A stretch of 64,000 nucleotides of DNA, from contig CANLHK010000001.1 of assembly GCA_947490615.1 (NCBI GenBank), positions 186,001 through 250,000 of the forward strand, read 5' to 3'. The position numbers were made by a program, and so were the translations under genes. Below are positions 48,738 to 58,276 of the stretch, piece by piece. This DNA comes from Planctomycetaceae bacterium. GTDB taxonomy: Bacteria > Planctomycetota > Phycisphaerae > Phycisphaerales > SM1A02. How positions within the stretch are numbered: position 1 is the stretch's first letter; every line of letters starts with the position of its first letter. The notes beneath the pieces are model-generated. The model ran no database searches, was not told the DNA's origin, and saw only the letters and a list, made by a program, of their open reading frames with translations.

Positions 48738-50744
48738 ATGGCGTCACGCATTTCTTTCGTCCCCTCCTGCTCGGCCGCAACTCGCACCGCCTCGCGCCAC
48801 GCCGCTCGTCGCGCCTCTCTCGTGGCGCTGTGTCTCGCCACGGCACTCGGCAGCGGCTGCAACGATCCTGAGTTGGAGAAGCAGGCAGCCTTCGAACGGC
48901 AGTTCAACGCCGTCGCGGCCGACTACGCCAAGACGCTCGGCGACCGTCCCGACCTTCTTTCCGCGAACCCCACCGACGAGTCGATCGCTGCCCTGCGCGC
49001 CGTCGCTGACCGCGCCAAGGGTCTGAGCGGCGGCTCCGCTGGACAGCAAGCCGCAGCGCGCACGCTCGCGGCGAGCGTCTATCGCACCAGTGCCTCCATC
49101 GAACTCGCCCGTGCTGCGTGGATTGAGTCGGGCCAGGAAATCGTCCGCGACCTCGCGATGAGCGCGTCAGGTCTCGCCGCCGACCTCGAGTCCGTCGCGT
49201 CCGCTGCGGAAGCGCTTGATCTCTCGGACTCGCGCAGCAAGATTGATGGCCAGAAGAGTGATGGCGACAAGGCGATGCGCGCGCTCCAAGAGGCCGTGCG
49301 TCAGCTCGAGGGCCCCGCCAACAAGCTCGCCGACGATGTGTCCAAGGGCACCGCGCGACTCTCCAACCTCGGACAAGAAGTCGCTGTGCTTCTCCGCAAG
49401 GCGCGTGAATCGAGCCCTGCGGCAGGCCTCGCGCTCGTGGAAGAAGCCGCGGCAATCAAGGCCGAAGCACGCACGCTCACCCGCAAAGTTGCCGAAGGTT
49501 CGACCGCCGGCGAAATGATGATGGCGGAGTCCCGCCTCGTCAACGCAGCGTTGCGCGCCGCGCAGGGTCTGCAGTCCTCTGCAGGCGAAGCCCTCGAACT
49601 CCTCAACGGTTTCGAAGCCGACATCGACGGACAAGCCGCCAAGAGCCGCGAGATGGCCGCTGGCTTGCGCCGCGCCTCAGAGAACCTCATGAAGTCGGTC
49701 GCCGACGAGCGCGCGGGCGCCCTCAAGGCAGCCTACGACGCAGCAGCAACCGATCTCGAGTCTGCCAGCGCCGACGCCTCAAGCGACGCGCTGCGCAACA
49801 CGCTCGTGTGCGAAGACCTTCGCCTGCGCGTGACCCAGCTCACGGGCATCGGTTCACAGGGCCGCATGCTCCTCAGCGCTGGTGGACCATCCGCTGCTGG
49901 ACTCGCAGAGGTTCGCACCACCGCCGACGCAGCGATCGCCACACTCAAAGAGAAGGCCAACGCAGCAGCCGAGCAGTACGCCAACGCTGGTGAGGATCCT
50001 GCGACGGCGGGACTCAAGAGCTACGCCGACGGCGTGAAGAAGATGGCCGACAACCTCACCGCGGACAAGTTGCTTGCACCGCCGGCGTTCGTCGAAGTCA
50101 AGGCCGCGGCCAACTCAGGCCGCAGCGGAAGCGGCGGTGGCGGCGGTAGTGGCGCGGGCGCTGCTGCGGACGGCATCACCGATCTCAACGCCTTCATTGC
50201 GCAACTTCGCAGCGCCAAGGATCCCAGCGAAAGTTCGAAGCTCGTCATCACAGCGATGGACGACTCCACCCCCACGGGTAAGGCGATGCAGTCGATGGCG
50301 TCGAGCATGCTCGATGCGATGAAGCCACTCTTTACGGCGATGACGGAGAAGTTCGGCGCCGAAGCAGCGGCGAAACTCGCGGGTGATGGTGGCGGCGGCG
50401 GTGGAGGACTGGGCGGCCTCGGTTCGCTGGCCACGATCACCGAAAAGTCCAACGACGGCAGCACCGCGATCTTCTCCGTCCAAGGCGGCAACGACCTGAC
50501 CTTCGTCAAGACGCCGAAGGGCTGGAAGCTCGACATGCTCGCGGGGATGGACGACGCCCAGGCCGACCAAATCGCGCAGATGGCCCCGATGATGGGCATG
50601 ATCATCGCCCCGATGAAGAAGATGGCGGAAACGATCGCTGCCAAGATTCGCGCGGGCGAGTACGCGTCGGCTGAAGAGGTTCAAGCCGCCATGCAGCAAG
50701 AACTCATGAAGTCGCTCGGTGGTGGCGGCTTCGGCGGCGGCTAA
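48738..50744 (+). CDS. Large Ala-rich lipoprotein with Gly-rich tail
   Basis: 668 residues. A twin-basic N-terminus and hydrophobic core end in the lipobox LGSGC at about 44-48, so it is probably a lipoprotein. The next 400 residues are Ala/Leu/Glu-rich helices with coiled-coil character. Poly-Gly linkers (SGGGGGSGAG near 460 and GGGGGGLGG near 555) separate domains; a small beta unit STAIFSVQGGNDLTFVKTPKGWKLD, like a SnoaL/NTF2-type end strand, follows, and the protein ends GGGGFGGG. No family recognised. Confidence 0.65.
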   Translation: MASRISFVPSCSAATRTASRHAARRASLVALCLATALGSGCNDPELEKQAAFERQFNAVAADYAKTLGDRPDLLSANPTDESIAALRAVADRAKGLSGGSAGQQAAARTLAASVYRTSASIELARAAWIESGQEIVRDLAMSASGLAADLESVASAAEALDLSDSRSKIDGQKSDGDKAMRALQEAVRQLEGPANKLADDVSKGTARLSNLGQEVAVLLRKARESSPAAGLALVEEAAAIKAEARTLTRKVAEGSTAGEMMMAESRLVNAALRAAQGLQSSAGEALELLNGFEADIDGQAAKSREMAAGLRRASENLMKSVADERAGALKAAYDAAATDLESASADASSDALRNTLVCEDLRLRVTQLTGIGSQGRMLLSAGGPSAAGLAEVRTTADAAIATLKEKANAAAEQYANAGEDPATAGLKSYADGVKKMADNLTADKLLAPPAFVEVKAAANSGRSGSGGGGGSGAGAAADGITDLNAFIAQLRSAKDPSESSKLVITAMDDSTPTGKAMQSMASSMLDAMKPLFTAMTEKFGAEAAAKLAGDGGGGGGGLGGLGSLATITEKSNDGSTAIFSVQGGNDLTFVKTPKGWKLDMLAGMDDAQADQIAQMAPMMGMIIAPMKKMAETIAAKIRAGEYASAEEVQAAMQQELMKSLGGGGFGGG

Positions 50745-50796
50745 GCCCCGCCTCACGGCCTGATCCCTGCGGCACTCATCGCGTGGCGCAAGCCGA

Positions 50797-50802
50797 TACG
50801 CT
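50797..50802 (+). promoter_or_regulatory. Candidate -10 TACGCT (leaderless)
   Basis: TACGCT ends six bases before the ATG at 50809 and would drive the small membrane gene and queG. Confidence 0.5.
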
Positions 50803-50808
50803 TGCGCC

Positions 50809-51234
50809 ATGACGCTTCCCCCGCTCCCTCCTGACGCGAAGCCGCTTCACCCAAAGGCGCCGCGTGGAGTGATTGCGGAGAATGGAACCATGAAAGCTTG
50901 GCTCATCGTGGGAAGGATGAGAGCGGTCATGCTCGCGTTCTCCTGCCTCTTAGCGATGTTCGCGCCGCTCCTGCTGAAGCCTGTCTTTGCGACCATCGCG
51001 AGTAACTTCGATCAGAAGCTTGAAGGCTTTGCGCAGTTCTACTTCGCGTACCCGTGGGTCGGCATCCTCTTGGGGATCCCCGCCCTCGCGGCGTGTGTTC
51101 CCTTGGTTCGCGGCACCAAGCAAGCGCTGCTCTGGACGACGGTCGCCACGCTGCTCGCGTTGTTGCCCGTTGGGTTTCTGTTCGCTGCGTTCTATGCCGT
51201 CGTCAGTCCGATGTACTCCGCGACGGATCTATGA
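50809..51234 (+). CDS. Small membrane protein of unknown function
   Basis: 141 residues with three hydrophobic segments (about 42-62, 83-100 and 110-135), an N-terminal Pro-rich tail, and WVGILLGIPALAACVPLVRG in the middle. Family not recognised. Its TGA overlaps the queG ATG (ATGA), so the two genes are translationally coupled, though no functional relation is evident. Confidence 0.65.
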   Translation: MTLPPLPPDAKPLHPKAPRGVIAENGTMKAWLIVGRMRAVMLAFSCLLAMFAPLLLKPVFATIASNFDQKLEGFAQFYFAYPWVGILLGIPALAACVPLVRGTKQALLWTTVATLLALLPVGFLFAAFYAVVSPMYSATDL

Positions 51235-52331
51235 GCGCGGCACTCGACCGGGTTGCACTTCGGGACGCGGTGCAGCGTGAGGCACAGCGACTTGGATTTG
51301 CGCTTGTCGGAGTGGCGCGCGCAGAGGCGAGTGCGCGGCGCGCCGAACTCGAGCAGTGGATTCACGACGGCAAGCATGGCGAGATGCAGTGGATCGCTGA
51401 TCGCGTTACCGAGGCGGCCGATGTGCGCACGCTTCTTCGTGGTGCGCGCAGCGTGATCTGTGTCGCGGACCGCTACCACACCGGCGCTGCCGATCGCGTC
51501 GAAGTTGGGCGCGGGCGGATCGCTCGCTACGCGCGGACCAAGGATTACCACGACATCATTCGCGATCGACTGCGCAGGCTCGGGCGGTTTGTCCGCGAGC
51601 ACGCGCCTTCATCAGAGACGCGCTTGACGGGCGACATCCATCCGATTCTCGAACGCGAACAAGCTGCGCGCGCGCTCTTGGGCGCCATCGGCAAACACAC
51701 GCTTCTGATTCGCCCTGGCCTTGGCAGCTACTTCTTGCTCGGCGAGATCATCACCGACGCCGACATCGCCGCGAGTGATGAAGCGCCGCCATCCGACGCC
51801 ACGCACGCAGACTCCACGGATCCCTGCGGGCAATGCACCCGCTGCCTCGACGCCTGTCCCACCAAAGCCATCACGCCATGGTCGGTCGACGCCACGCGCT
51901 GCACGGCGTATCTCACGATTGAACATCGAAGCGCCATCGCGCCCGAGTTCTTCGGCTCCACAGGCGATTGGTGGTTTGGCTGCGACATCTGCCAGGAAGT
52001 CTGCCCGCACACGCAAGCAACACGCGCGTCGCGTCGCGCAGGAACCAACGAGCAACTCGCACCGCGACTTGACTCGATCGATCTCCTCGAAGTGCTCGGT
52101 TGGAGCGAGGCCGACCGCGCGCGACTCGTGGTCTCAAGCGCGCTCAAGCGCGCGACCTTACCGATGATGAAACGCAACGCGCTTCTCGCGCTGGCCTCGA
52201 TGGTGCGTCACGACCCCGCTCTTGCACCAAGCGTGCTCGCGCGCGCGGCCGAGATCGAACGCGACGAACAGGAAGATCCCATGGTTCGCGATGCGGCGTG
52301 TCAGTTGCGAGGCTGCTCTGCGATCGACTGA
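51231..52331 (+). CDS. queG: Epoxyqueuosine reductase QueG
   Basis: 366 residues. A cobalamin and Fe-S enzyme that reduces epoxyqueuosine to queuosine in tRNA. LGFALVGVARAEAS opens the cobalamin-binding part; RYARTKDYHDIIRDRL and EREQAARALLGAIGKHTLL are family stretches. Two cluster motifs follow: CGQCTRCLDACPTKAI and CDICQEVCPHT. The usual VDTGP before the ERD/ER region reads GDIHP, keeping the catalytic-type Asp. C-terminal HEAT-like helices are short. No other queuosine gene is adjacent. The 3' end overlaps the convergent giant gene by 31 bp. Confidence 0.92.
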   Translation: MSAALDRVALRDAVQREAQRLGFALVGVARAEASARRAELEQWIHDGKHGEMQWIADRVTEAADVRTLLRGARSVICVADRYHTGAADRVEVGRGRIARYARTKDYHDIIRDRLRRLGRFVREHAPSSETRLTGDIHPILEREQAARALLGAIGKHTLLIRPGLGSYFLLGEIITDADIAASDEAPPSDATHADSTDPCGQCTRCLDACPTKAITPWSVDATRCTAYLTIEHRSAIAPEFFGSTGDWWFGCDICQEVCPHTQATRASRRAGTNEQLAPRLDSIDLLEVLGWSEADRARLVVSSALKRATLPMMKRNALLALASMVRHDPALAPSVLARAAEIERDEQEDPMVRDAACQLRGCSAID

Positions 52332-55300
52332 GCAGCTTCTGCGGATACCGCGTTGCCGCCCGACTGCAAGTAGGCCTGCACATCGCGCACATCGATCCAG
52401 CCGTCGCCATTGAGGTCGGCACCAGCAAGGTGACCAAGGCCGCGTCGACGCAGTTCTTTGAGGCTCACACGGGTGCAGACGGCGCCACCATCGGCGCCCA
52501 CGACGCAGGACTCACCCTCACGGAAGAATCCGAGGCAGATGAAGCTGCAGTCACCGCTGTTGACGCGAATGTCGCCGTTGAAGTTCGAGCGACCATCAGG
52601 TGAGCGATCGGGCGAATCAAACGTGCTCACATCGCCGACATAGATGCTGAAATCAAAGACATCGATCGCGTTGTTGTCGTCGGAGTCGCCTTGGATCAGC
52701 GCGTACGAGACCGAGTATCGACCGCGCCCAACGGGAAGCGGAGTTTCGTAGTCGGACAGCGTGTGCAGAATGCCCTTGGCCGAGATGCAATCCTGCGCAA
52801 CGCGCGGCGGGATGCGCACGCCTTCGAGGACCGCACGCGACGGCGAGGTGCCGACCGAAGGTGGGAAAGTCGCTTCGACGAGCTGTTCCCACGGTGATCC
52901 TTCTCCTGTGCCGCTGAGCCGCAACTGGCGCCTCGTGTTCGAAAGGATCGAGCCACCAAGCGTCGCGGTGATGTCGACGAGTTGGTAATCGCCCACGAGA
53001 ACCTGGCGCGCGATCGTCGTGACATTGCCGCTGGCGTCGGTCGCGGTCCACTGGAGGTTCGTCACGCCAATCGGGAAGATCGAGTCGCTCGGCCACGCGT
53101 GTTGCGCGGTCTGCTGACCTGGATAGAAGACATCGAGCACAACATCCACGGTTCCCGTGCAAAGATCTTCGGCGGTCACGATCGCCGGCGCGGCCATGAG
53201 TGCGCCGTCACCAACGCCGATGTCGACGGGCATCTCAGAGCCTTGCCCAGGGATGCCTGTGATGACGGGCGCGATGGTGTCAAGGTCGAGATTGTCGAGG
53301 TCGACGGCAACGGGCATGAGGCCCGAACCGTTGGAAGTCGCGAGCGCCGTGCGGAAGTTGCCGAGCGGCTTGAAGCCGATCAACGACGCACGACCACAGG
53401 CCAGCGGCTGCTTCACAAGGAAGACAAGGTCAAGGATTTCGGTGTCGTCGCTGAACGCAGCGCCGCCTTCACCAGCAAGTCCTGCGGCGTACCGAAGCGT
53501 GCCTGCAGCGTTGTCGCACTGCTCTGCGATCGGTAGGAAGCCAGGGCGCAACTGCTCAACGCGAACAAAGTGCAGCCAGTCAGTATCGAAGTACATCGCC
53601 AGCTGAATGCCGACGAACGCTTGGCCAGGCGCAACCGCCGAAGAGCTGCGCACGCGAACGACATATTCCTCACCAACCGTCAGCGGAGCAACTGGTGCAA
53701 GCGTGACCGCGACGAGGCCTTCGGCGCAATCGGGAGTGCCGTCGCCATCAAGGTCGGTTTCGGGCGAGCCGCAACCGCAATAGCCAGGGGTGAGCTTGAG
53801 CGGATCGTTGGGGCAGATGTCGCCCGTTTGCGCGACGCCGCACGCGAGCGCGGCGCCGCCACCAAACCCGTCGGCATCGACATCCGCGTAGAGCCGCGCT
53901 GCGTCGTCGCAGTCGACAGCGCTTTCAACGCAAGCATCCGCGAAGAAGCCGTCTTCGTCGCCATCCACGAGATCGCAGTAGGGATTCGATCCGCCATTGG
54001 CCTGCGCGATCGCTTCGAGCGCGGCGTAGACCGCTGCGATCTGTCCCGCGTTCATTCCCGAAGTGTTGAACTGCAACTCGACACCCGTGGAAGCGAGTGC
54101 CGAAGCAAGTTCGGTGATCTCTGCCGCGCTCAGTTGAGCATCGACACGGACGACTCCGCGCACGACGACTGTGCCTGAACCTGAAAGGCCCGCGGACAAC
54201 TTCGCGCTGTCCATGCCTGTGGCGATGATCGTGGCGATGCTCTCGTCGGACTTTGACACCAACGCCGCGATCTGCGCAGCAGTGAAGCCCGCATCAACCG
54301 TGAGGTTCTGCACCGAGGAGACGCACGCGATGCTCGCGGCAACTTCCGCCAATTGCGCCGACGACATGTTGTCCGCGTCAATCGCGATGATCGCACCACC
54401 GATGAAGCCGCTACCAATCTGCGCCTTCACGAGGATGGTGTGGATCTGGTGCACTTCGACGAGCCGCGTGATGGTGAACGCACCACCAATGCCGTTCGGA
54501 GCGATGCCCGTGGGATGATCTCCAATGGTGCACAGTTGCTGCTGCGACATCAGCGTGCCGTCGATCGTGGCATCGGTCGAGGTCGCGAGGAAGGCGTTGA
54601 TCGCGTCCGCGCTGAGCAGACGATCGATGTCGACCTTGCCCGCGGTGCAGGGATACGCGTCATTCAGGTCAAGGCGCGCATCGTCGTCATCGTCGAGATC
54701 GCAGGCATTTCCTAGCGAGTCCGTGTCGCAGTTGGCCTGATCGGCGTTGGCAACGAGTGCACAGTTGTCGACGCAATCGGTGATGCCGTCCTGGTCGTTG
54801 TCGAAGACGCCTGTGTTGGCGCAACCGCCACAGATGTTGCGCGGGCAACCGTCGGCGCAATCAACGCCAGCGACCGTTGGGCAGAGATCGGCTTCGATCG
54901 CCACGCCGTCGCCGTCGGCATCGCTGCCTTGGCTGGGCTGACCGACGCTGAGGTAGCGGAACTCAACGGAGTAGAGATTGCTGCAGTAGCAGTCGGTCTG
55001 TGAACCAGTTTGCGCAGAGAAGTTCACCACGCCGTCGGCGAGGATCGCGTTGAACTCACTGGCCGTCAGCACCAGATCAGCGCTCGAGCGCCAACCACAG
55101 AGCACCGAACCAGGATCGTGGATGTCGGGCAACACATACCCTTCCACTTCAACACGCACGAACTCCGTGTCTGCGTCACCAACATTGGCGTCGGCGTGCG
55201 CGGTGATGCGCACCGAACCTTGCGCCGAGGGCAGCTGCAGCGTCGAGACCGCACCTGCGACCGTCGCGCCGTAGCAGGCGAGGTCGCCGCGCGGCGTCCA

Positions 55301-56365
55301 GATGTCGCGCTCCTGCGCGTCGCACACTTCGGTTGGACAGCCTGAGCAACCCGCGCTGCCCGCGAGGCTCGGGCAGCGATCAAGCGCGTTGGACACGCCG
55401 TCGCCATCGTCGTCCTCGCACGCATCAAGCGTGCCGTCGTTGTCAAGATCAGCGCCAGCGCCGACGATGAGTTCGCAGGAATCGAGCCGACCGTTGCCGT
55501 CGCAATCTGCCGCTCCAAGCGCGATTTCACAGGAGTCGAGCGTGCCGTTGCTGTCGCAGTCGCGCTCCGATGGCGCGCGCAGCGACTGCGCTACAGCCTT
55601 GGCGACTCCCGACCAAGCGAGAAATTCTGCAGACTCATCAGGACAGCTGAAGTCGTGGGCGATGAAGCCCACCGCGCCAGCGCCAACTGCTCGCACAGCG
55701 GCCGCGGCGGCGAATGAACTTCCGTAGATGACTTCGCCAGCAGCCCAACCGCCGAGAGGAAAGGTCCCGTCGACAACGGAGAGGGTCGGTGCCGTCGCAG
55801 CAAACTCAGGCGCCACCGAGATGGCGCGGGCAAACGACGATCCACTCGAACCAACCAGCGGCAAAGACTCGCTTCCTGAGATGAGTGCGTTGAGAAGTCG
55901 CGCGTCACTGTCGCCACCATCGCCAAAGACGAGAACGCGTCCACCCGCCTGAATCGCCTGACGCACCAACAGGAGATCAGCGCCGAGATGATCGACAACC
56001 GCACCGATTTCTTGTTCAGGGATGACCAGCGTGGAGCCCGAACCAAGCAGCGCGACGATCGACGCAGCGTCGAGTGAAGAGAGCTCGGTCACCGCACCAG
56101 CGCCACCAAGACTGTCGAGGAGCGCGCGGATGTTGCCGGGCTCGCATCCACACATCGCCTTGGCACAGGAATCGACCACACGCGGATCCATACACAGCGC
56201 GAACTTCTGAGCAGCCGCAAGCTCGGACGCGTCGGGCACTCCGTTGCCGTTGCAGTCTCCGCCCGATTGGGCGAAGGACGCGGAGGACGCGGCGGCGAGA
56301 CCTGCAGCGAGAACGATCGCACGGATCGTGTTGCGGGCGCGATGTTGTGGTGTGCAATCGGACAT
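52301..56365 (-). CDS. Giant secreted protein with calcium repeats, cohesin-like and dockerin-like domains
   Basis: 1354 residues from the ATG at 56365 (GAGGAACC upstream). A signal peptide (about 10-32, IVLAAGLAAASSASFAQ) precedes many Asp/Asn loops of the thrombospondin-3/EF-hand kind (GDCNGNGVPD, DCDGNGRLDSCE, DNDQDGITDCVDNC), Cys-rich blocks, and helical repeats (SSAQLAEVAASI, TAAQIAALVSKS, SAAEITELASAL). A cohesin-like sandwich lies near 960-1090 (TVGEEYVVRVRSSS...FDTDWLHFVRV), a HYR-like unit near 1100-1175 (WTATDASGNVTT), and dockerin-like repeats near 1225-1340 (GDSDDNNAIDVFDFSIYVG, GADLNGDGWIDVRDVQAYL). Probably a cell-surface or extracellular adhesion or scaffold protein. Confidence 0.82.
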   Translation of the reverse strand: MSDCTPQHRARNTIRAIVLAAGLAAASSASFAQSGGDCNGNGVPDASELAAAQKFALCMDPRVVDSCAKAMCGCEPGNIRALLDSLGGAGAVTELSSLDAASIVALLGSGSTLVIPEQEIGAVVDHLGADLLLVRQAIQAGGRVLVFGDGGDSDARLLNALISGSESLPLVGSSGSSFARAISVAPEFAATAPTLSVVDGTFPLGGWAAGEVIYGSSFAAAAAVRAVGAGAVGFIAHDFSCPDESAEFLAWSGVAKAVAQSLRAPSERDCDSNGTLDSCEIALGAADCDGNGRLDSCELIVGAGADLDNDGTLDACEDDDGDGVSNALDRCPSLAGSAGCSGCPTEVCDAQERDIWTPRGDLACYGATVAGAVSTLQLPSAQGSVRITAHADANVGDADTEFVRVEVEGYVLPDIHDPGSVLCGWRSSADLVLTASEFNAILADGVVNFSAQTGSQTDCYCSNLYSVEFRYLSVGQPSQGSDADGDGVAIEADLCPTVAGVDCADGCPRNICGGCANTGVFDNDQDGITDCVDNCALVANADQANCDTDSLGNACDLDDDDDARLDLNDAYPCTAGKVDIDRLLSADAINAFLATSTDATIDGTLMSQQQLCTIGDHPTGIAPNGIGGAFTITRLVEVHQIHTILVKAQIGSGFIGGAIIAIDADNMSSAQLAEVAASIACVSSVQNLTVDAGFTAAQIAALVSKSDESIATIIATGMDSAKLSAGLSGSGTVVVRGVVRVDAQLSAAEITELASALASTGVELQFNTSGMNAGQIAAVYAALEAIAQANGGSNPYCDLVDGDEDGFFADACVESAVDCDDAARLYADVDADGFGGGAALACGVAQTGDICPNDPLKLTPGYCGCGSPETDLDGDGTPDCAEGLVAVTLAPVAPLTVGEEYVVRVRSSSAVAPGQAFVGIQLAMYFDTDWLHFVRVEQLRPGFLPIAEQCDNAAGTLRYAAGLAGEGGAAFSDDTEILDLVFLVKQPLACGRASLIGFKPLGNFRTALATSNGSGLMPVAVDLDNLDLDTIAPVITGIPGQGSEMPVDIGVGDGALMAAPAIVTAEDLCTGTVDVVLDVFYPGQQTAQHAWPSDSIFPIGVTNLQWTATDASGNVTTIARQVLVGDYQLVDITATLGGSILSNTRRQLRLSGTGEGSPWEQLVEATFPPSVGTSPSRAVLEGVRIPPRVAQDCISAKGILHTLSDYETPLPVGRGRYSVSYALIQGDSDDNNAIDVFDFSIYVGDVSTFDSPDRSPDGRSNFNGDIRVNSGDCSFICLGFFREGESCVVGADGGAVCTRVSLKELRRRGLGHLAGADLNGDGWIDVRDVQAYLQSGGNAVSAEAAQSIAEQPRN

Positions 56366-56833
56366 AACGGGTTCCTCTGGGCTCGCGCCGTTGGCTCTGC
56401 GAAGAGACAGAGTGACGGTGCGGGCGACGCGCTGAACGACCTTTGGCGGGACTGACCTCGGGCACGATGCGAGACGAATGACCAACCGCCACGCACGCTT
56501 GCGGCGTGCGTTGACTTCTCCTGCGGCCGCCATCCGATGCCGTGCTCCCGTGCGCTCATCCGAGCGAACACACGAGCGCGAGGTCGATCGTGCGGTCACG
56601 CGCGAATCCGCGGCGGAGTCCAAAGGGGTCGAGGACTCAGTCGCTTCAATCGTGCGTGGCTGCAACAGCCGACAGATTCCCTGCTGGCATGCCAGCGAGG
56701 TTCACCGCGCTAACTCTCTATCATGAATGTGGTTACGCAAGTCTGACCTTGTGGATTCTGCGACTCTTGCGGGCGAGTTCGATAATCGGAACCTCTCGAA
56801 GCGGGGTATCGGAATCCCCGCTGGACCCTCCAC
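56366..56833. other. Intergenic region with two palindromes
   Basis: About 470 bp upstream of the giant gene and downstream of hpnE. No convincing ORF. ACGCACGC (56491-56498) and GCGTGCGT (56504-56511) form a perfect hairpin in the probable leader of the giant gene. GCTGGCATGCCAGC (56683-56696) is a perfect 14-bp palindrome. AGCGGGG/CCCCGCT (56800-56806 and 56816-56822), just after the hpnE stop, is a stem-loop without a T tract. Confidence 0.6.
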
Positions 56834-58276
56834 CTAGTTTGAGAGAAGCCGAGCCCATCGAACCAAAGTCGCGGGGGGCAGGTCTGCTGCGACTCCGCTC
56901 GTGGAGTTGGTACACGCGGTCGCCGCGGCAAACCCCGACCGCGCCGCCCCCTCCATCGTCGATGGCCACCCCGTGTCGGTCCACTCACCGCCGAGGAAGA
57001 GGTTCTCGACACCACCGCGAAGATCCCCCGCCTCCGTTCGCGCCCGAGGTCGGATCGATTCGATGCCAGGAACGCCTGCGAAGGTGGCGTGTCGTTCAAG
57101 GATCGGACGCGACCACAGCAAGTCCTCGTTGCGACACTCGGGAATCGCCCATCGAAGATCGGCAAGCACGCGCTCGGTGATCGCAGACTCGCTCAAGCCG
57201 ATCCACGCCTCCGCACTCGACACCACCGCACTCACGCGTTGCACGCATCCATCATTGGTCGGCGCATCGTGGGAGAAGAGCCAATGCGTCAACCGCGTGG
57301 GAAGCGCGAGGTTGGGCGTGGTCATCACTCTGCGCCGAAACGCGAGGTGCACTCCAAGGATCGGGGAGAACAAGAAGCGCTCGAGGTTGGCAAGTCGCTT
57401 GTCCTTCGCACGCAGCGTGTCCGAACACAGCCGCGCCAGACGATCGGGCGGCAACGCGGTGATGACCGCCTGGACGGGAATCACGCCGTCATCGCACACA
57501 ACTCCTGTGATGCGCGCGCCATCAAACGCCAGCGCTTTCGCAGTCGTGCCAAAGCGAACCTCGCCACCCGCCTGCGTGATGATCGACTCGGTGGCGCCAT
57601 ACAACTGCGAGAGCGGCACGCGCGACACTCCCAATGCTCCCGCAAACGGATGCGCGAGCAGACCTTCATCGACCACCTTCAATGCGTGCGTTGCCTCGCA
57701 ACGCGCACACGAAAGATTGCACGCCGAGAGGACGATCGGATCCCAGAAGCACTCGACAGCCCGCGCGGATTGCCGATGCTGCGAAAGGAACTCGCCAAAT
57801 GGACGCCCCTGCCAGGCAACGCGGCCCTTGGGTCCGAGCCGCAAGATCGCCAGCAACGCGCGAGAAATCGACCACTTCTCACCAAGGCGGAGCAATCGCA
57901 TCCGCGCGAAGCTCGGGAGCGCGTGCAGAGGGGCAGGAATCCATGGAGTGATCGAGAGTGCGTCAAACGCGCCCGCGCCGCGCGCAAACCAGAGCGTGTT
58001 CTGCCAGTCCAATTGGTCAAGCACTCCGAGTCGGTCGTAGAGCTCAAGGATGTTGGTGCAGCAACCAAGCACCACATGTTGTCCAACATCCAACTCGAGG
58101 CCGCTGCGCACATCGTCGAAACTGCCAGCGCGTCCGCCGAGTCGTCCGCTCGACTCAAGAAGGATCACGCGCCAGCCGCTTTCCGCAGCACGCACAGCCG
58201 CGGCGATCCCTGCAACCCCACCGCCAATGACCGCCACGGTGCGCACCACCCGATCGCTCGCGGCGCCGCTGCTCAT
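56834..58276 (-). CDS. hpnE: Hydroxysqualene dehydroxylase HpnE
   Basis: 480 residues. FAD amine-oxidoreductase/phytoene-desaturase fold: TVAVIGGGVAGIAAAVRAAESG, LLESSGRLGGRAGSF and the C-terminal FAD motif NLFLGGEWTDTGWPSTMEGAARSGF. Position directly after hpnC and hpnD identifies it as the third enzyme of the HpnCDE route, which reduces hydroxysqualene to squalene. The ATG at 58276 overlaps the hpnD stop by 4 bp; an extra upstream 15 codons would lie inside hpnD. No squalene-hopene cyclase follows in the window. Confidence 0.9.
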   Translation of the reverse strand: MSSGAASDRVVRTVAVIGGGVAGIAAAVRAAESGWRVILLESSGRLGGRAGSFDDVRSGLELDVGQHVVLGCCTNILELYDRLGVLDQLDWQNTLWFARGAGAFDALSITPWIPAPLHALPSFARMRLLRLGEKWSISRALLAILRLGPKGRVAWQGRPFGEFLSQHRQSARAVECFWDPIVLSACNLSCARCEATHALKVVDEGLLAHPFAGALGVSRVPLSQLYGATESIITQAGGEVRFGTTAKALAFDGARITGVVCDDGVIPVQAVITALPPDRLARLCSDTLRAKDKRLANLERFLFSPILGVHLAFRRRVMTTPNLALPTRLTHWLFSHDAPTNDGCVQRVSAVVSSAEAWIGLSESAITERVLADLRWAIPECRNEDLLWSRPILERHATFAGVPGIESIRPRARTEAGDLRGGVENLFLGGEWTDTGWPSTMEGAARSGFAAATACTNSTSGVAADLPPATLVRWARLLSN

